Of a stretch of DNA of 64,000 nucleotides, positions 36,694 to 50,344 are shown in pieces. The notes below the pieces were generated by a model. It did no database searches. It was given only the letters and a program-made list of their open reading frames with translations, and was not told the DNA's origin. Within the stretch, counting starts at the first letter, position 1. The number at the start of each line of letters is the position of its first letter. The position numbers and the translations under genes are program-made. The DNA comes from Microbispora rosea (GTDB lineage Bacteria; Actinomycetota; Actinomycetes; Streptosporangiales; Streptosporangiaceae). The stretch lies in contig NZ_FTNI01000025.1 in assembly GCF_900156315.1 (NCBI RefSeq), positions 62,001-126,000 on the forward strand. Reading direction: 5' to 3'.

Positions 36694-37833
36694 GTGATGT
36701 TCCGGATCGATCGCGACGTGCTCGCCGAGGCCGTGGCGTGGACGGCACGGAGCCTTCCGGCCCGTCCCTCGGTGCCGGTGCTCGCCGGCATGCGGCTGGA
36801 GGTGACCGACGACCAGCGGCTGAAGCTCTCCGGCTTCGACTACGAGGTCTCCGCCGAGGTGACCCTCGACCTGCAGACCGGAGAGCCGGGCGTGGTTCTC
36901 GTCTCGGGCAAGCTCCTCGCCGAGATCACGCGCGCGCTCCCCGCACAGCCGGTCGAACTGGTTGTGGACGGCGCCAAGGCCGTCGTCACCTGTGGCAGTG
37001 CACGGTTCACACTTCTCACCATGCCTGTGGAGGACTACCCCTCCCTGCCGGCCATGCCGCCCGCCGCCGGACGGGTCGGCAGCGACGTGTTCGCCTCCGC
37101 CGTCGGCCAGGTGGCCGTCGCGGCGGGCAAGGACGACACCCTCCCGATGCTCACCGGCGTACGGATGGAGATCGAGGGCGACACCGTGACCCTCGCCGCC
37201 ACCGACCGCTACCGCCTCGCCGTACGCGAGCTCAAGTGGCAGCCCGAGCAGCCCGACTTCCAGGCCGTGGCGATGATCCCCGGCCGTACGCTGGCGGACA
37301 CCGCCAAGGCGCTGGGCGGCACCGGCGCGGAGGTCGAGATCGCACTGAGCTCGGCCGGCGGCACCGGCGAGGGCATGATCGGGTTCTCCAGCTCCGGCCG
37401 GCGGACGACGACCCGGCTGCTCGACCCCGAGTTCCCCAAATACCGCTCGCTGCTGCCCACCGAGTTCTCTGCGCGCGCCGACCTGTCCACAGCCTCGTTC
37501 GTGGAGGCCGTCAAGCGCGTCGCGCTCGTCGCCGAGCGCAACACCCCCGTACGGCTGGCCTTCCGGGGCGGAGAGGTCGTCCTGGAGGCCGGCAGCGGAG
37601 ACGAGGCGCAGGCCGTGGAGGCGCTGCCGGTCGAGTTCGACGGCGACGAGATCAACATCGCCTTCAACCACCAGTTCCTGCTGGAGGGCCTCGGCGCGAT
37701 CGACTCCGACGTCGCGCGGCTCCAGTTCACCACGCCGACCAAGCCGGCCATCCTCACCGGCGGCAAGCCTGTGGACGACGGGGGCAGCGAGGACTACCGC
37801 TACCTCATCATGCCCATCCGCCTGTCCAGCTGA
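36694..37833 (+). CDS. dnaN: DNA polymerase III beta sliding clamp
   Basis: 379 residues, three-domain clamp that tethers polymerase to DNA. The N-terminus MFRIDRDVLAEAVAWTARSLPARPSVPVLAGM and the C-terminal YRYLIMPIRLSS are typical. The central domain shows LPMLTGVRMEIEGDTVTLAATDRYRLA. The AGGAGG at 36679-36684 fits GTG 36694; ATG 36697 follows directly. Length is as expected. Confidence 0.97.
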   Translation: MMFRIDRDVLAEAVAWTARSLPARPSVPVLAGMRLEVTDDQRLKLSGFDYEVSAEVTLDLQTGEPGVVLVSGKLLAEITRALPAQPVELVVDGAKAVVTCGSARFTLLTMPVEDYPSLPAMPPAAGRVGSDVFASAVGQVAVAAGKDDTLPMLTGVRMEIEGDTVTLAATDRYRLAVRELKWQPEQPDFQAVAMIPGRTLADTAKALGGTGAEVEIALSSAGGTGEGMIGFSSSGRRTTTRLLDPEFPKYRSLLPTEFSARADLSTASFVEAVKRVALVAERNTPVRLAFRGGEVVLEAGSGDEAQAVEALPVEFDGDEINIAFNHQFLLEGLGAIDSDVARLQFTTPTKPAILTGGKPVDDGGSEDYRYLIMPIRLSS

Positions 37834-37936
37834 CACGGCCGGAACACCCCGGGCGTACGATCTCCTGCGGGCATGGACCCCTGACGTAGGGGTACGCGTG
37901 CCTCGTGGACGACGCAGACGTTGAGGGGTGGCTCAG

Positions 37937-38881
37937 ATGCAGATCGGCATGATCGGGCTCGGCAAAATGGGCGGGAACATGGCCGAGCGGCTGCGGCGCG
38001 GCGGCCACGAGGTCGTCGGCTACGACCGCGATCCCTCCATCAGCGACGTCGGCAGCCTGAAGGAGCTCGTCGAGAGGCTTCAGGCGCCGCGCGCGGTCTG
38101 GGTCATGGTCCCCGCGGGGGCGCCCACGCGGAGCACGGTCGAGCAGCTGCGCGACCTGCTGTCGGACGGTGACATCGTCATCGACGGCGGCAACTCGCAC
38201 TACCTCGACGACCAGCGGCACGCGGCCGACCTCGGCACCCACGGCATCGGCTTCGTCGACGTGGGCGTCAGCGGCGGTGTCTGGGGGCTGGAGTACGGCT
38301 ACGCCCTGATGACCGGCGGCGAGGAGGAGCACATCCGCCGGCTCATGCCGATCTTCGAGACGCTCAAGCCCGAAGGCGAGGACGGCTTCGTCCACGCGGG
38401 CAGCGTGGGCGCGGGGCACTTCGCGAAGATGGTCCACAACGGCATCGAGTACGGCATGATGCAGGCCTTCGCCGAGGGCTGGGAGCTGCTGGAGGCCAGC
38501 GACGTCGTCACCAACGTCCCCGAGACGTTCAAGAGCTGGCGGCACGGCACGGTGATCCGGTCCTGGCTGCTCGACCTGCTGGTGCGGGCGCTGGAGGAGG
38601 ACCGCGACCTCACCGAGCTGAAGGGCTACGCGGAGGACTCCGGCGAGGGCCGGTGGACGGTCCAGGCGGCCGTGGACCACGCGGTGCCCCTGCCGGCCAT
38701 CACGGCCGCGCTGTTCGCCCGCTTCTCCTCGCGCCAGACCGACTCCCCGGCGATGAAGATGGTCGCGGCGTTGCGCAACCAGTTCGGCGGGCACGCGGTC
38801 GCCTCGGTCGAGGGCCAGACCGGCAAGGGCGCCGACGCCCCCGGCGCCGACGTCACCCCGCCGGTGGAGGCCGAGGGCTGA
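37937..38881 (+). CDS. gnd: 6-phosphogluconate dehydrogenase, decarboxylating (short form)
   Basis: 314 residues. It oxidises 6-phosphogluconate to ribulose 5-phosphate. Rossmann start MQIGMIGLGKMGGNMAERLR, substrate motif DVGVSGGVWGLEYGYALMTGG (about 99-119) and catalytic Lys in HFAKMVHNGIEYGMMQ. The length of about 300 marks the NAD-preferring GndA-type short form rather than the 470-residue enzyme. ATG 37937 is favoured by GAGGGG eight bases upstream. Its place between dnaN and recF is conserved in actinobacteria. Confidence 0.93.
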   Translation: MQIGMIGLGKMGGNMAERLRRGGHEVVGYDRDPSISDVGSLKELVERLQAPRAVWVMVPAGAPTRSTVEQLRDLLSDGDIVIDGGNSHYLDDQRHAADLGTHGIGFVDVGVSGGVWGLEYGYALMTGGEEEHIRRLMPIFETLKPEGEDGFVHAGSVGAGHFAKMVHNGIEYGMMQAFAEGWELLEASDVVTNVPETFKSWRHGTVIRSWLLDLLVRALEEDRDLTELKGYAEDSGEGRWTVQAAVDHAVPLPAITAALFARFSSRQTDSPAMKMVAALRNQFGGHAVASVEGQTGKGADAPGADVTPPVEAEG

Positions 38882-39203
38882 CCAGCGGCCGGACCTCGGC
38901 GTCCACGCCCGGCCCCGGCTTCGTCCACACGCATGTGGATACCGGGCCGCACCCCAGGTGACGCTGCCTGACCGCGGGCCGGTTGCGTGGTTCCTCCACA
39001 GGCTGTGGACGAACCACCCCGCACCCACCCGCTTCTCCACACTGCGTCGTTTCTCCACAGCCCGCCGCGGCCGACATCCTCGGGCCCCGCGGAAAGTCCG
39101 AGCTTGCGAGGAGTTTTCGTGGGTGGGGCGACAACGCAGCGAGGTGCCGCTCTGGGCGACGCGACGGGGCGAGGATTGGCGGGAGGGGCACTAGCCTGGC
39201 GGG
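38882..39203. other. gnd-recF intergenic region with DnaA-box-like sites
   Basis: 322 bases without a gene. CCACAGGCTGTGG (38997-39009) is a palindromic pair; TTCTCCACA occurs twice (near 39033 and 39051). GGGGCACTAGCCTG (39185-39198) places a -10-like TAGCCT six bases before the recF GTG. Confidence 0.55.
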
Positions 39204-40391
39204 GTGCACGTGGCGAGCCTGTCCCTCACCGACTTCCGGTCATACCCGGAGGTCGAACTCGTGCTGGAACCGGGGGCGACGGCGTTCGTCGGGCCGAACG
39301 GGCAGGGCAAGACCAACCTGGTCGAGGCGCTCGGCTACATCGCGACCCATTCGAGCCACCGCGTGGCCACCGACGCGCCGCTCGTGCGGCACGGCGCGCA
39401 GCGGGCGATCGTGCGGGCGGCGGTGGTCAGGGACGACCGCCGGGCGCTGATCGAGATCGAGATCAACCCGGGCCGGGCCAACCGCGCCAGGGTGAACCGC
39501 TCGCCCGTCCCCCGGCCGCGCGACGCCCTCGGCCTGCTGCGGACCGTGCTGTTCGCCCCGGAGGACCTCGCGCTGGTCAAGGGCGACCCGTCCGAGCGCC
39601 GCCGTTTCCTTGACGACCTGCTCGTCGCCCGCGTCCCCAGGTTCGCGGGCGTGCGCGCCGACTACGAGCGGGTGCTCAAGCAGCGCAACGCCCTCCTGCG
39701 TACGGCCGCGGCGACGCGGGCGGGACGTCGGCGCGGCGGCCGCAGGCAGGAGGACGACGCGGCCTTCGCCGCCGCCGGCGCGGGGAACGTCCTGAGCACG
39801 CTCGAGGTCTGGGACTCCCACTTGGTGCGCCACGGCGCGGAACTGCTGGCGGCGCGGCTGCGCCTGGTGGACGCGCTGCGTCCGCTCGCGGCGAAGGCGT
39901 ACGCCACGCTCGCCCCGTCGTCCGGACTCGCCGACCTCGAATACCGGCCGTCGGGCTTATCCACAGATATCCCCACCCTGGGGACAAACTGGGAACCACT
40001 GGCCGAGCACCTGCGGGCGGGCCTCGCGGAGGCGCGTCAGGCCGAGCTCGAACGCGGCGTGACTCTCGTCGGCCCGCACCGCGACGACCTGCTGCTGCGG
40101 CTGGGCGAGCTGCCGGCCCGGGGCTACGCGAGCCACGGCGAGTCGTGGTCGTTCGCCCTCGCGTTGCGGCTGGCCGCCTACGACCTGCTGCGAGCCGACG
40201 GCGGCGACCCCGTGCTGATCCTGGACGACGTCTTCGCGGAGCTGGACGGCCAGCGGCGCAGGCGGCTCACCGAGATCGTCGCCCCGGCCGAGCAGGTGCT
40301 TATCACGGCGGCGGTGCCGGACGACGTGCCTCCCGAACTGGCCGGCGCCCGGTTCGACGTCATGGAAGGGAGCGTGACCCGTGTCCGATGA
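39204..40391 (+). CDS. recF: DNA replication and repair protein RecF
   Basis: 395 residues, SMC-like ABC ATPase for recombination at gaps. Walker [11 protein letters not shown] (30-39), the signature [15 protein letters not shown] and Walker [14 protein letters not shown] are intact. A segment at 172-192 is Arg-rich and atypical. A TTATCCACA box (39957-39965) and TGGGGACAA (39979-39987) lie within its coding sequence. The GTG start is immediately downstream of a -10-like box, suggesting leaderless translation. It overlaps DUF721 by 11 bases. Confidence 0.97.
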   Translation: MHVASLSLTDFRSYPEVELVLEPGATAFVGPNGQGKTNLVEALGYIATHSSHRVATDAPLVRHGAQRAIVRAAVVRDDRRALIEIEINPGRANRARVNRSPVPRPRDALGLLRTVLFAPEDLALVKGDPSERRRFLDDLLVARVPRFAGVRADYERVLKQRNALLRTAAATRAGRRRGGRRQEDDAAFAAAGAGNVLSTLEVWDSHLVRHGAELLAARLRLVDALRPLAAKAYATLAPSSGLADLEYRPSGLSTDIPTLGTNWEPLAEHLRAGLAEARQAELERGVTLVGPHRDDLLLRLGELPARGYASHGESWSFALALRLAAYDLLRADGGDPVLILDDVFAELDGQRRRRLTEIVAPAEQVLITAAVPDDVPPELAGARFDVMEGSVTRVR

Positions 40392-40914
40392 GATATCCAC
40401 AGGCGGTGGACAGTCCCCGAAGGGCTCGGTCGCGCGGGGCGCTGCGCTGGCGCGGGAGAAGCTGGCGCAGGCGAAGTCCGACGCACTGAAGCGGGGGCAG
40501 CTCCCCCGCAGCGAGCCGCGCCGCCGCTCCGGCTCGGGCGGCCCGCGGCGTGACTCCGGCGACCCGCTGCCGTTCGGCCGGGCGATCCGCGATCTGCTCG
40601 CCGCCAGGGGCTGGGAGCAGCCGGTCGCGGTGGGCGGGGTGTTCGGCCGCTGGGCGGAGATCGTCGGCCCCGAGCTGGCCGCCCACACCCGGCCGGAGAC
40701 CTTCGAGGACGGCGAGGTGGTGGTCGCCGCCGACTCGACCGCCTGGGCGACCCAGGTCCGGTTGCTCGCGCCCACCCTGGTCAGAAGGTTGAACGAGGAG
40801 CTCGGCGACGGCACCGTGACCCGCGTCAAGGTGCACGGCCCCGGCGCGGGCCACCGCCCGGAGGGCGGCCTGCGCGTACGCGGGAGCCGCGGGCCGGGCG
40901 ACACGTACGGCTGA
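40381..40914 (+). CDS. DUF721 (DciA-like) protein
   Basis: 177 residues. The conserved C-terminal core reads [55 protein letters not shown]. The first 70 residues are basic and disordered. The DUF721 core is related to DciA, the loader for replicative helicase, so a role in replication is plausible and fits the position after recF. Translation is coupled through overlap with recF. The coding start contains a TATCCACAG sequence. Confidence 0.88.
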   Translation: MSDEISTGGGQSPKGSVARGAALAREKLAQAKSDALKRGQLPRSEPRRRSGSGGPRRDSGDPLPFGRAIRDLLAARGWEQPVAVGGVFGRWAEIVGPELAAHTRPETFEDGEVVVAADSTAWATQVRLLAPTLVRRLNEELGDGTVTRVKVHGPGAGHRPEGGLRVRGSRGPGDTYG

Positions 40915-43318
<2,404 letters not shown>

Positions 43319-43347
43319 GCAAGCGTGGCCGACCAGAAGGACTTTTC

Positions 43348-45849
<2,502 letters not shown>

Positions 45850-45925
45850 GCGAGCGTAGCGGGCGAAGCGCTGAGCACAGCGCGATTCGCGGATGCGCAC
45901 CCGAGCCGTCAGATGAGGGCGTGGC
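45850..45925 (+). repeat. gyrA-DUF3566 intergenic segment with GAGCGAGCG-type repeat
   Basis: Contains GAGCGAGCGTAGCGGGCGAAGC, similar to the GTGAGCGAGCGAAC before ddl (26191). Probably a short dispersed intergenic repeat; only these two are clear here. Confidence 0.35.
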
Positions 45926-46804
45926 ATGAGTGACACCGGCGGACCGCGGACACCGGGCGGCAAGCAGAGACCCACGGGCGCCCGCCCGGCGTCGTCTTCG
46001 AACGGCGTTACCGCACGGGCGCACGATGGCGGTAGCGTCGCCAAGGTGGCTTCCGAAGGAGATGACGTGACCGCCGCCGACAAGGCGAAGGCCGACGACA
46101 CCATGCGCATCCGGACCTCGGCCGCCGACCAGCCATGGAAGCGGCAGCCGGGCACGGACGGCGCGTCCGAGAACGGCAGGTCCGAGAACGGCAGGTCTGA
46201 CGGCGGTGGAGCGACCGCGCAGTACCCCCGGCCCGCCGGCCTCGGTACGTCCACACCCCCTGTGGACAACGGCCGTCCGCCTGTGGAAAACGCTCGTCCC
46301 TCCACGGACGCTCGTCCTTCCGTGGACGGCGGTTCCGTACGCGGCCTGAGCTTCGGGCCGGGGCCGGGCGGAGACCGGGCCGAGCCCTCCAAGAAGGACA
46401 AGGACAAGAAGCTCGGCGTGCGCCCGCCGCGCAAGGCCCACCTGGTCCTGCGCAGGATCGAGCCGTGGTCGGCGATGAAGTTCAGCTTCGTCGTGTCGCT
46501 GGTGTGCTTCGTCGTGCTGTTCGTGGCCGTCGCCGTGCTGTACGGCGTGCTGTCGGCACTCGGCGTCTTCTCCTCGATCACCGACACCGTCAACCAGCTC
46601 ACCAGCGGCGCCGGTGGCGCCGGGGCCGGCACGATCGACATCGCGAAATGGTTTGAGCCGGTCCGCATCCTCGGGTACGCGGCTCTGCTGGGCGCGCTGA
46701 ACGTCGTGCTCATCACCGCGCTGTCCACCCTCGGTGCCGTGATCTACAACATCTCCGCGGACCTCGTGGGCGGTGTCGAAGTCACCTTCAGCGAAGCCGA
46801 GTGA
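45926..46804 (+). CDS. DUF3566 membrane protein
   Basis: 292 residues. The N-terminal 170 are disordered with repeats (SENGRSENGRS; PPVDNGRPPVENARPSTDARPSVDG). The C-terminal domain has two membrane helices, about 186-211 and 250-275, preceded by PPRKAHLVLRRIEPWSAMK, the DUF3566 signature. The family is conserved next to gyrA in actinobacteria with unknown function. The repeats are encoded by CTGTGGA-type sequences that resemble DnaA boxes. Confidence 0.88.
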   Translation: MSDTGGPRTPGGKQRPTGARPASSSNGVTARAHDGGSVAKVASEGDDVTAADKAKADDTMRIRTSAADQPWKRQPGTDGASENGRSENGRSDGGGATAQYPRPAGLGTSTPPVDNGRPPVENARPSTDARPSVDGGSVRGLSFGPGPGGDRAEPSKKDKDKKLGVRPPRKAHLVLRRIEPWSAMKFSFVVSLVCFVVLFVAVAVLYGVLSALGVFSSITDTVNQLTSGAGGAGAGTIDIAKWFEPVRILGYAALLGALNVVLITALSTLGAVIYNISADLVGGVEVTFSEAE

Positions 46805-46959
46805 CCCTACCGGTACGGCAGGCCGCCCACACGAGCGGCCCGCCGTACGGATGCGCCTCGATGGCACGACCACGGGCCCGGAGACGGTAAGCTTTTCCTC
46901 GTTCGGAACGACGGATTCGCCACCGGAAACGGGATACGGTAACCTTCGTTGCGCGGTGC

Positions 46960-47036
46960 GGGGCTATAGCTCAGTCGGTTAGAGCGCTTCCCTGATAAGG
47001 AAGAGGTCCCAGGTTCAAGTCCTGGTAGCCCCACCA
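46960..47036 (+). tRNA. tRNA-Ile (GAT anticodon)
   Basis: 77 bases including an encoded CCA. Acceptor arms GGGGCTA and TAGCCCC, D-arm AGCTCAGTCGGTTAGAGC, anticodon loop CTGATAA with GAT, and T-arm CCAGG-TTCAAGT-CCTGG all pair. It is the usual tRNA after gyrA in actinomycetes and a common integration site for mobile elements; the accessory region starts right after it. Confidence 0.98.
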
Positions 47037-47458
47037 CGAAGTACCAGCTCAGAGGCCAGATCCCAAGATCCGGGATCTGGCCTTTTGATCGTCTGACCGT
47101 CATCTGACCGTCGCGCTGTCCGTCACCAGCGGGCACCGGTGAGTTCAAGTAAGTTCGCACGTACCCTTCTCCAGAAGGGCAGGCGGCATGGCAAGCGTGC
47201 ACGTCCCGTTCAGCTAGCCGCGCGGGACGAGAATTCGGCGGTGCTGGCCAGCAGGATCAATAAGTGGGAAGGGTCTCGCCAGGCTGCGCGAGGCAGAGCT
47301 GCGTCAGGGACCGCCTTGGGGGGAGCGGGCCCGGCTGAGGACTACTGCATCATGTGAGCCGCAGTCGAATCACCAAAAAGCCGTACGACGCCTGATACTG
47401 CGCAAAGTAAGCTGTCGAAGGTCGCACTTGATCCCTTCGTCCCCCAGAAGGGCTGCCC
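47037..47458 (+). other. Intergenic region after tRNA-Ile, with possible XRE remnant
   Basis: 422 bases. After the terminator at 47054-47086 no intact gene is seen. A frame at 47139-47357 contains SRINKWEGSRQ, resembling the end of an XRE-type HTH, and may be a decayed regulator. Base composition drops from here on. Confidence 0.4.
47054..47086 (+). terminator. tRNA-Ile terminator
   Basis: GGCCAGATCCC pairs perfectly with GGGATCTGGCC around seven bases and is followed by TTTT. Confidence 0.9.
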
Positions 47459-48715
47459 ATGATCCACGATGCGCAGCTGCTGCTCGGCCTGTCACGGCAT
47501 CTGTCTGCATATTCGATATCTCCGGTACACGCAGCCCTTGACTCGCTGCAGTTCGCCGGCCAGGTCTATGAACTCGCGTGGCGTCTGCGGCAGTCTCAAC
47601 TATCGTCGGCAGAGCGGATCCGGGCCATCGCGATCGAAGCCAAGATCGGCCCAAGACAGCTTGAGCGTGAGGTACTGCCTACTCTTGAGCAGCTTGGGTG
47701 GGTCCAGTGTCAGCGCGACACCAACGGCCAACTTCTTAACGTTGCAGCGCTCATCCCTCCGGCGAACGAACTCATCGCCAGCGCCTCGCGACTGCTGGAC
47801 ATTGTCCTCGCGGACCAGACGCAGCGAGCCGCGCTCACCATCCTCCGAGCCACGACCCGGCAGCCGCTTGAACGTACTGCGTGCCTCGCCGAGGCGGCGG
47901 CTCACGGTGAGCAGGAGGCTGAAGCCGCTCTGCGGCATCTCACGGCCATCAACCTAGTTCGCCAGGTACGTGGCGATGACGGCCGCACGGCCGTCTTCAA
48001 CCCAAACATTTGGGTCGGCAACGAGAAGGTTGCGGCTGCCGCTCTCAAGACGGAGGATGCCCGCGTACGCACTGAGGTGGGGGCGCTCCTGGAAGAGGTC
48101 GGGGCATCTCCGGGACTACCCGAGGCTCATGTTACGAGTACCGAGCAGCGCTGGGTTGATTTCGCCGTGGGCGTTGGCTTGATCGAGCGGACGGTCGTCC
48201 AGACCGCGAACGGCGCAGAGCAGCGTTTCCTGTTCGCGCCTCACATGGGCCGAGATCCGTTCGGCGTGGCGCATGGTGATCCGTCGGGTCACGTGCGTCA
48301 GCTAGTCGGCAGCATGATCTACGCCTCGACATTCGCGAGCTGGAAGCTCAGAAGCCCGGGAGCATTCCTGTACGTGCTGATTCGTGACGGGCAGGCAGGT
48401 GGTCACGAACGGATTGCCGAGGACTATCCCATGCTGGAGACAGCGGGGACCATCCGAGTCGTAGGCACCGGTCGAAACGCGGCGATGCAGTTGCTACAGG
48501 CCGATGTCGCGGAAGCTGCGCTCGAAATCATCGATAGCCGCGGATCACACGTTGGCGGAAGCATCGATGGAGTCGAGTCCCTCGGCGACCTGCGCTCCTA
48601 CACCCACCTTGAACGGGAGCGAGCGGAGCTAGCCAGCCGTGTCACGCTTGACGACGCCGACGCACGCCGGATCATCGACGCGCTGCGCGATACGACGGCG
48701 AAGAGGGACTTCTAG
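47459..48715 (+). CDS. Hypothetical protein with winged-helix-like segments, paired with a nuclease
   Basis: 418 residues, family not recognised. Two segments look like winged helices: about 52-98 (RIRAIAIEAKIGPRQLEREVLPTLEQLGW) and about 140-195 (TACLAEAAAHGEQEAEAALRHLTAINLV then a wing). The remainder is mixed alpha/beta without clear catalytic motifs; WVDFAVGVGLIER repeats the pattern weakly. Codon use is less G/C-biased than in the core genes. It ends in TAGTG, overlapping the next gene's start by one base, so the two are co-translated. DNA binding or substrate recognition for the nuclease is inference. Confidence 0.6.
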   Translation: MIHDAQLLLGLSRHLSAYSISPVHAALDSLQFAGQVYELAWRLRQSQLSSAERIRAIAIEAKIGPRQLEREVLPTLEQLGWVQCQRDTNGQLLNVAALIPPANELIASASRLLDIVLADQTQRAALTILRATTRQPLERTACLAEAAAHGEQEAEAALRHLTAINLVRQVRGDDGRTAVFNPNIWVGNEKVAAAALKTEDARVRTEVGALLEEVGASPGLPEAHVTSTEQRWVDFAVGVGLIERTVVQTANGAEQRFLFAPHMGRDPFGVAHGDPSGHVRQLVGSMIYASTFASWKLRSPGAFLYVLIRDGQAGGHERIAEDYPMLETAGTIRVVGTGRNAAMQLLQADVAEAALEIIDSRGSHVGGSIDGVESLGDLRSYTHLERERAELASRVTLDDADARRIIDALRDTTAKRDF

Positions 48716-49980
48716 TGGCTGACCGGAGATCAACAAGACCAAGTACGCCTCCGCCCGGTGCGGACCTCGAGCGACGGGTAGCGCGACTGGAGTTCGCCGA
48801 AGGCGCACTCGCCCGTCTCCGAGTGCCTGTTCGTGTGGACGCCGACCCCGGTCGCGGAGTGCTGACTGACCTGGATGTGCTGGCGCTTGACTTCGATCGG
48901 CGTCTCCGGCTTACGCGCTCAATTCTAGAGTGCAAGAGCGGCAAGGGACAGGCCGGTGAACCCGACCGACTTCTGTGGCTCGCAGGACTTCAGCGGTTCG
49001 TTCGCGCTGACCGGGCTGTTCTGGTCCGCCAGACGATCACTCGTCGTGGGCGTGAAGTGGCCGCCTCGCTAGGGGTCCAAATCTTGGACGTGTCCACACT
49101 GGAGGGGCGGGAGGCGGCCCACGCTTGGGTGCCCAGCAAGTTCGCACACATTGACGGAGAGGCATGTGCGGCAGCTGAGACCCGAGCAGATGCGCACCTA
49201 AAGGCGCTGCCGCACCTGCCGTCGCAGCTCATCAGTTTCCTTCGTCACGAGGCGTTTCTAGCCAACCCGACTCGCTGTATCAATGCCCTGCACGCGCTGA
49301 AAGGGGCAGTGGAGTCCGGCGGAGCGCTTCCTCAGCCGACAGCAAAAATCCTGGCTAGTCACGCGCTCGTCACGTTGCTGTTCGCCGCTTTGCAGGACGC
49401 TGCACGGCTTGATGTCGTACCACCTGAGCAACTTCAGATCAGGGTGGAGCGGTCAGTCACTCTAGGAGACCCGGAAAACGACCGAATCCTTCGGGTACTC
49501 GACCAAGCCGACGCGCTGGTCGCGCTTATGGTCAACCGGATCCATGACAGCTACGCCGCCGCAGGCGCGCGACGGCAGAGTCTCGAACCGGCGAGCCTCA
49601 GGGAGCTTGTCGCCGATCCACCGACGTGGGTCGAGCGATATCTTGACTTCGTCCAACGGCTCAGAGCTAACCCCTCGGTCGCGTCAACCTTGCTACAGAC
49701 GGTGGAACTGGCGTGCTTTGACGCTCTACTCGGGGACTCCGGCTATACTGCTCCCGCTTTCGGTCAGCTGTTTACCCCCGAACACCACTACCTGCTGGTA
49801 GTTGCCGTCCGGTTCCTCCGTGAAATCGCCGGAAATCAGATCGGTGAACAGGTCATGCCAATACTCGATCTTGACTTCGAGCGCGGAGCTCCGCCGCTGC
49901 CCGACCGAACTAATGGGTACGACTCGAGGGCGGCCGCTGCGAGTATGCCCACTACCGCTCGGCCCGTGACACCGACATAG
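48715..49980 (+). CDS. PD-(D/E)xK nuclease-like protein
   Basis: 421 residues. Residues 48-76 give a restriction-endonuclease-like core: LTDLDVLALD supplies D52 and D54, then ILECKSGKG supplies E72 and K74, in the spacing of PD-(D/E)xK enzymes. The following LLWLAGLQRFVRADRAVLV fits the next helix and strand. The C-terminal 280 residues are mostly helical and not recognised. The start GTG overlaps the upstream stop. Likely a DNA or RNA nuclease in a defence or element-maintenance role; specificity unknown. Confidence 0.65.
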   Translation: MADRRSTRPSTPPPGADLERRVARLEFAEGALARLRVPVRVDADPGRGVLTDLDVLALDFDRRLRLTRSILECKSGKGQAGEPDRLLWLAGLQRFVRADRAVLVRQTITRRGREVAASLGVQILDVSTLEGREAAHAWVPSKFAHIDGEACAAAETRADAHLKALPHLPSQLISFLRHEAFLANPTRCINALHALKGAVESGGALPQPTAKILASHALVTLLFAALQDAARLDVVPPEQLQIRVERSVTLGDPENDRILRVLDQADALVALMVNRIHDSYAAAGARRQSLEPASLRELVADPPTWVERYLDFVQRLRANPSVASTLLQTVELACFDALLGDSGYTAPAFGQLFTPEHHYLLVVAVRFLREIAGNQIGEQVMPILDLDFERGAPPLPDRTNGYDSRAAAASMPTTARPVTPT

Positions 49981-50135
49981 ATGCCGCGCGGGCGTGTTCG
50001 CGTGTACGAGTAGGTGATGCCGCGCGGCACGTGTCGCCTGGAGTTCGGCGACGGCAACGTAAACAAGCTCATCGTCCCCTAGCCGGGGGTGACCGGGTGC
50101 TTTGAAGCGCGGACCTCCCCCCGGCACCGCCGTCC

Positions 50136-50339
50136 TCAGCTATCCGCCGCCGGTAGCCCCAGTACGGTGAGGATCTCGATCGTGGGGACTCTGTAGAGGT
50201 CGCCAGCCTGAATCACTCGGCAGGGGAACTCGCCGCGTTTGACCAGGCGGTAGGCGGTGTTGCGACTGAGACCCAGGGCGCGGGCGGCGGTCAGCAGAGG
50301 GACGACGGCCGGGAGGGCACGTACCTCCTCGATGGTCAT
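50136..50339 (-). CDS. Small HTH DNA-binding protein (excisionase-like)
   Basis: 67 residues. The HTH reads LLTAARALGLSRNTAYRLVKRGEFPCRVIQAGDLYRVP, the MerR/excisionase-type domain used by Xis proteins of actinomycete elements. ATG 50339 lies six bases after the stop of the methyltransferase gene, so the two are co-transcribed. It may control excision or the divergent transfer operon (inference). No integrase accompanies it in the window. Confidence 0.8.
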   Translation of the reverse strand: MTIEEVRALPAVVPLLTAARALGLSRNTAYRLVKRGEFPCRVIQAGDLYRVPTIEILTVLGLPAADS

Positions 50340-50344
50340 GGGCG

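Noticed and set aside
46807..47202. Minus-strand ORF of 131 codons over tRNA-Ile
   Set aside because: Its GLPGLEPGTSSLSGKRSNRLS stretch is the antisense translation of the tRNA, a well-known artefact.
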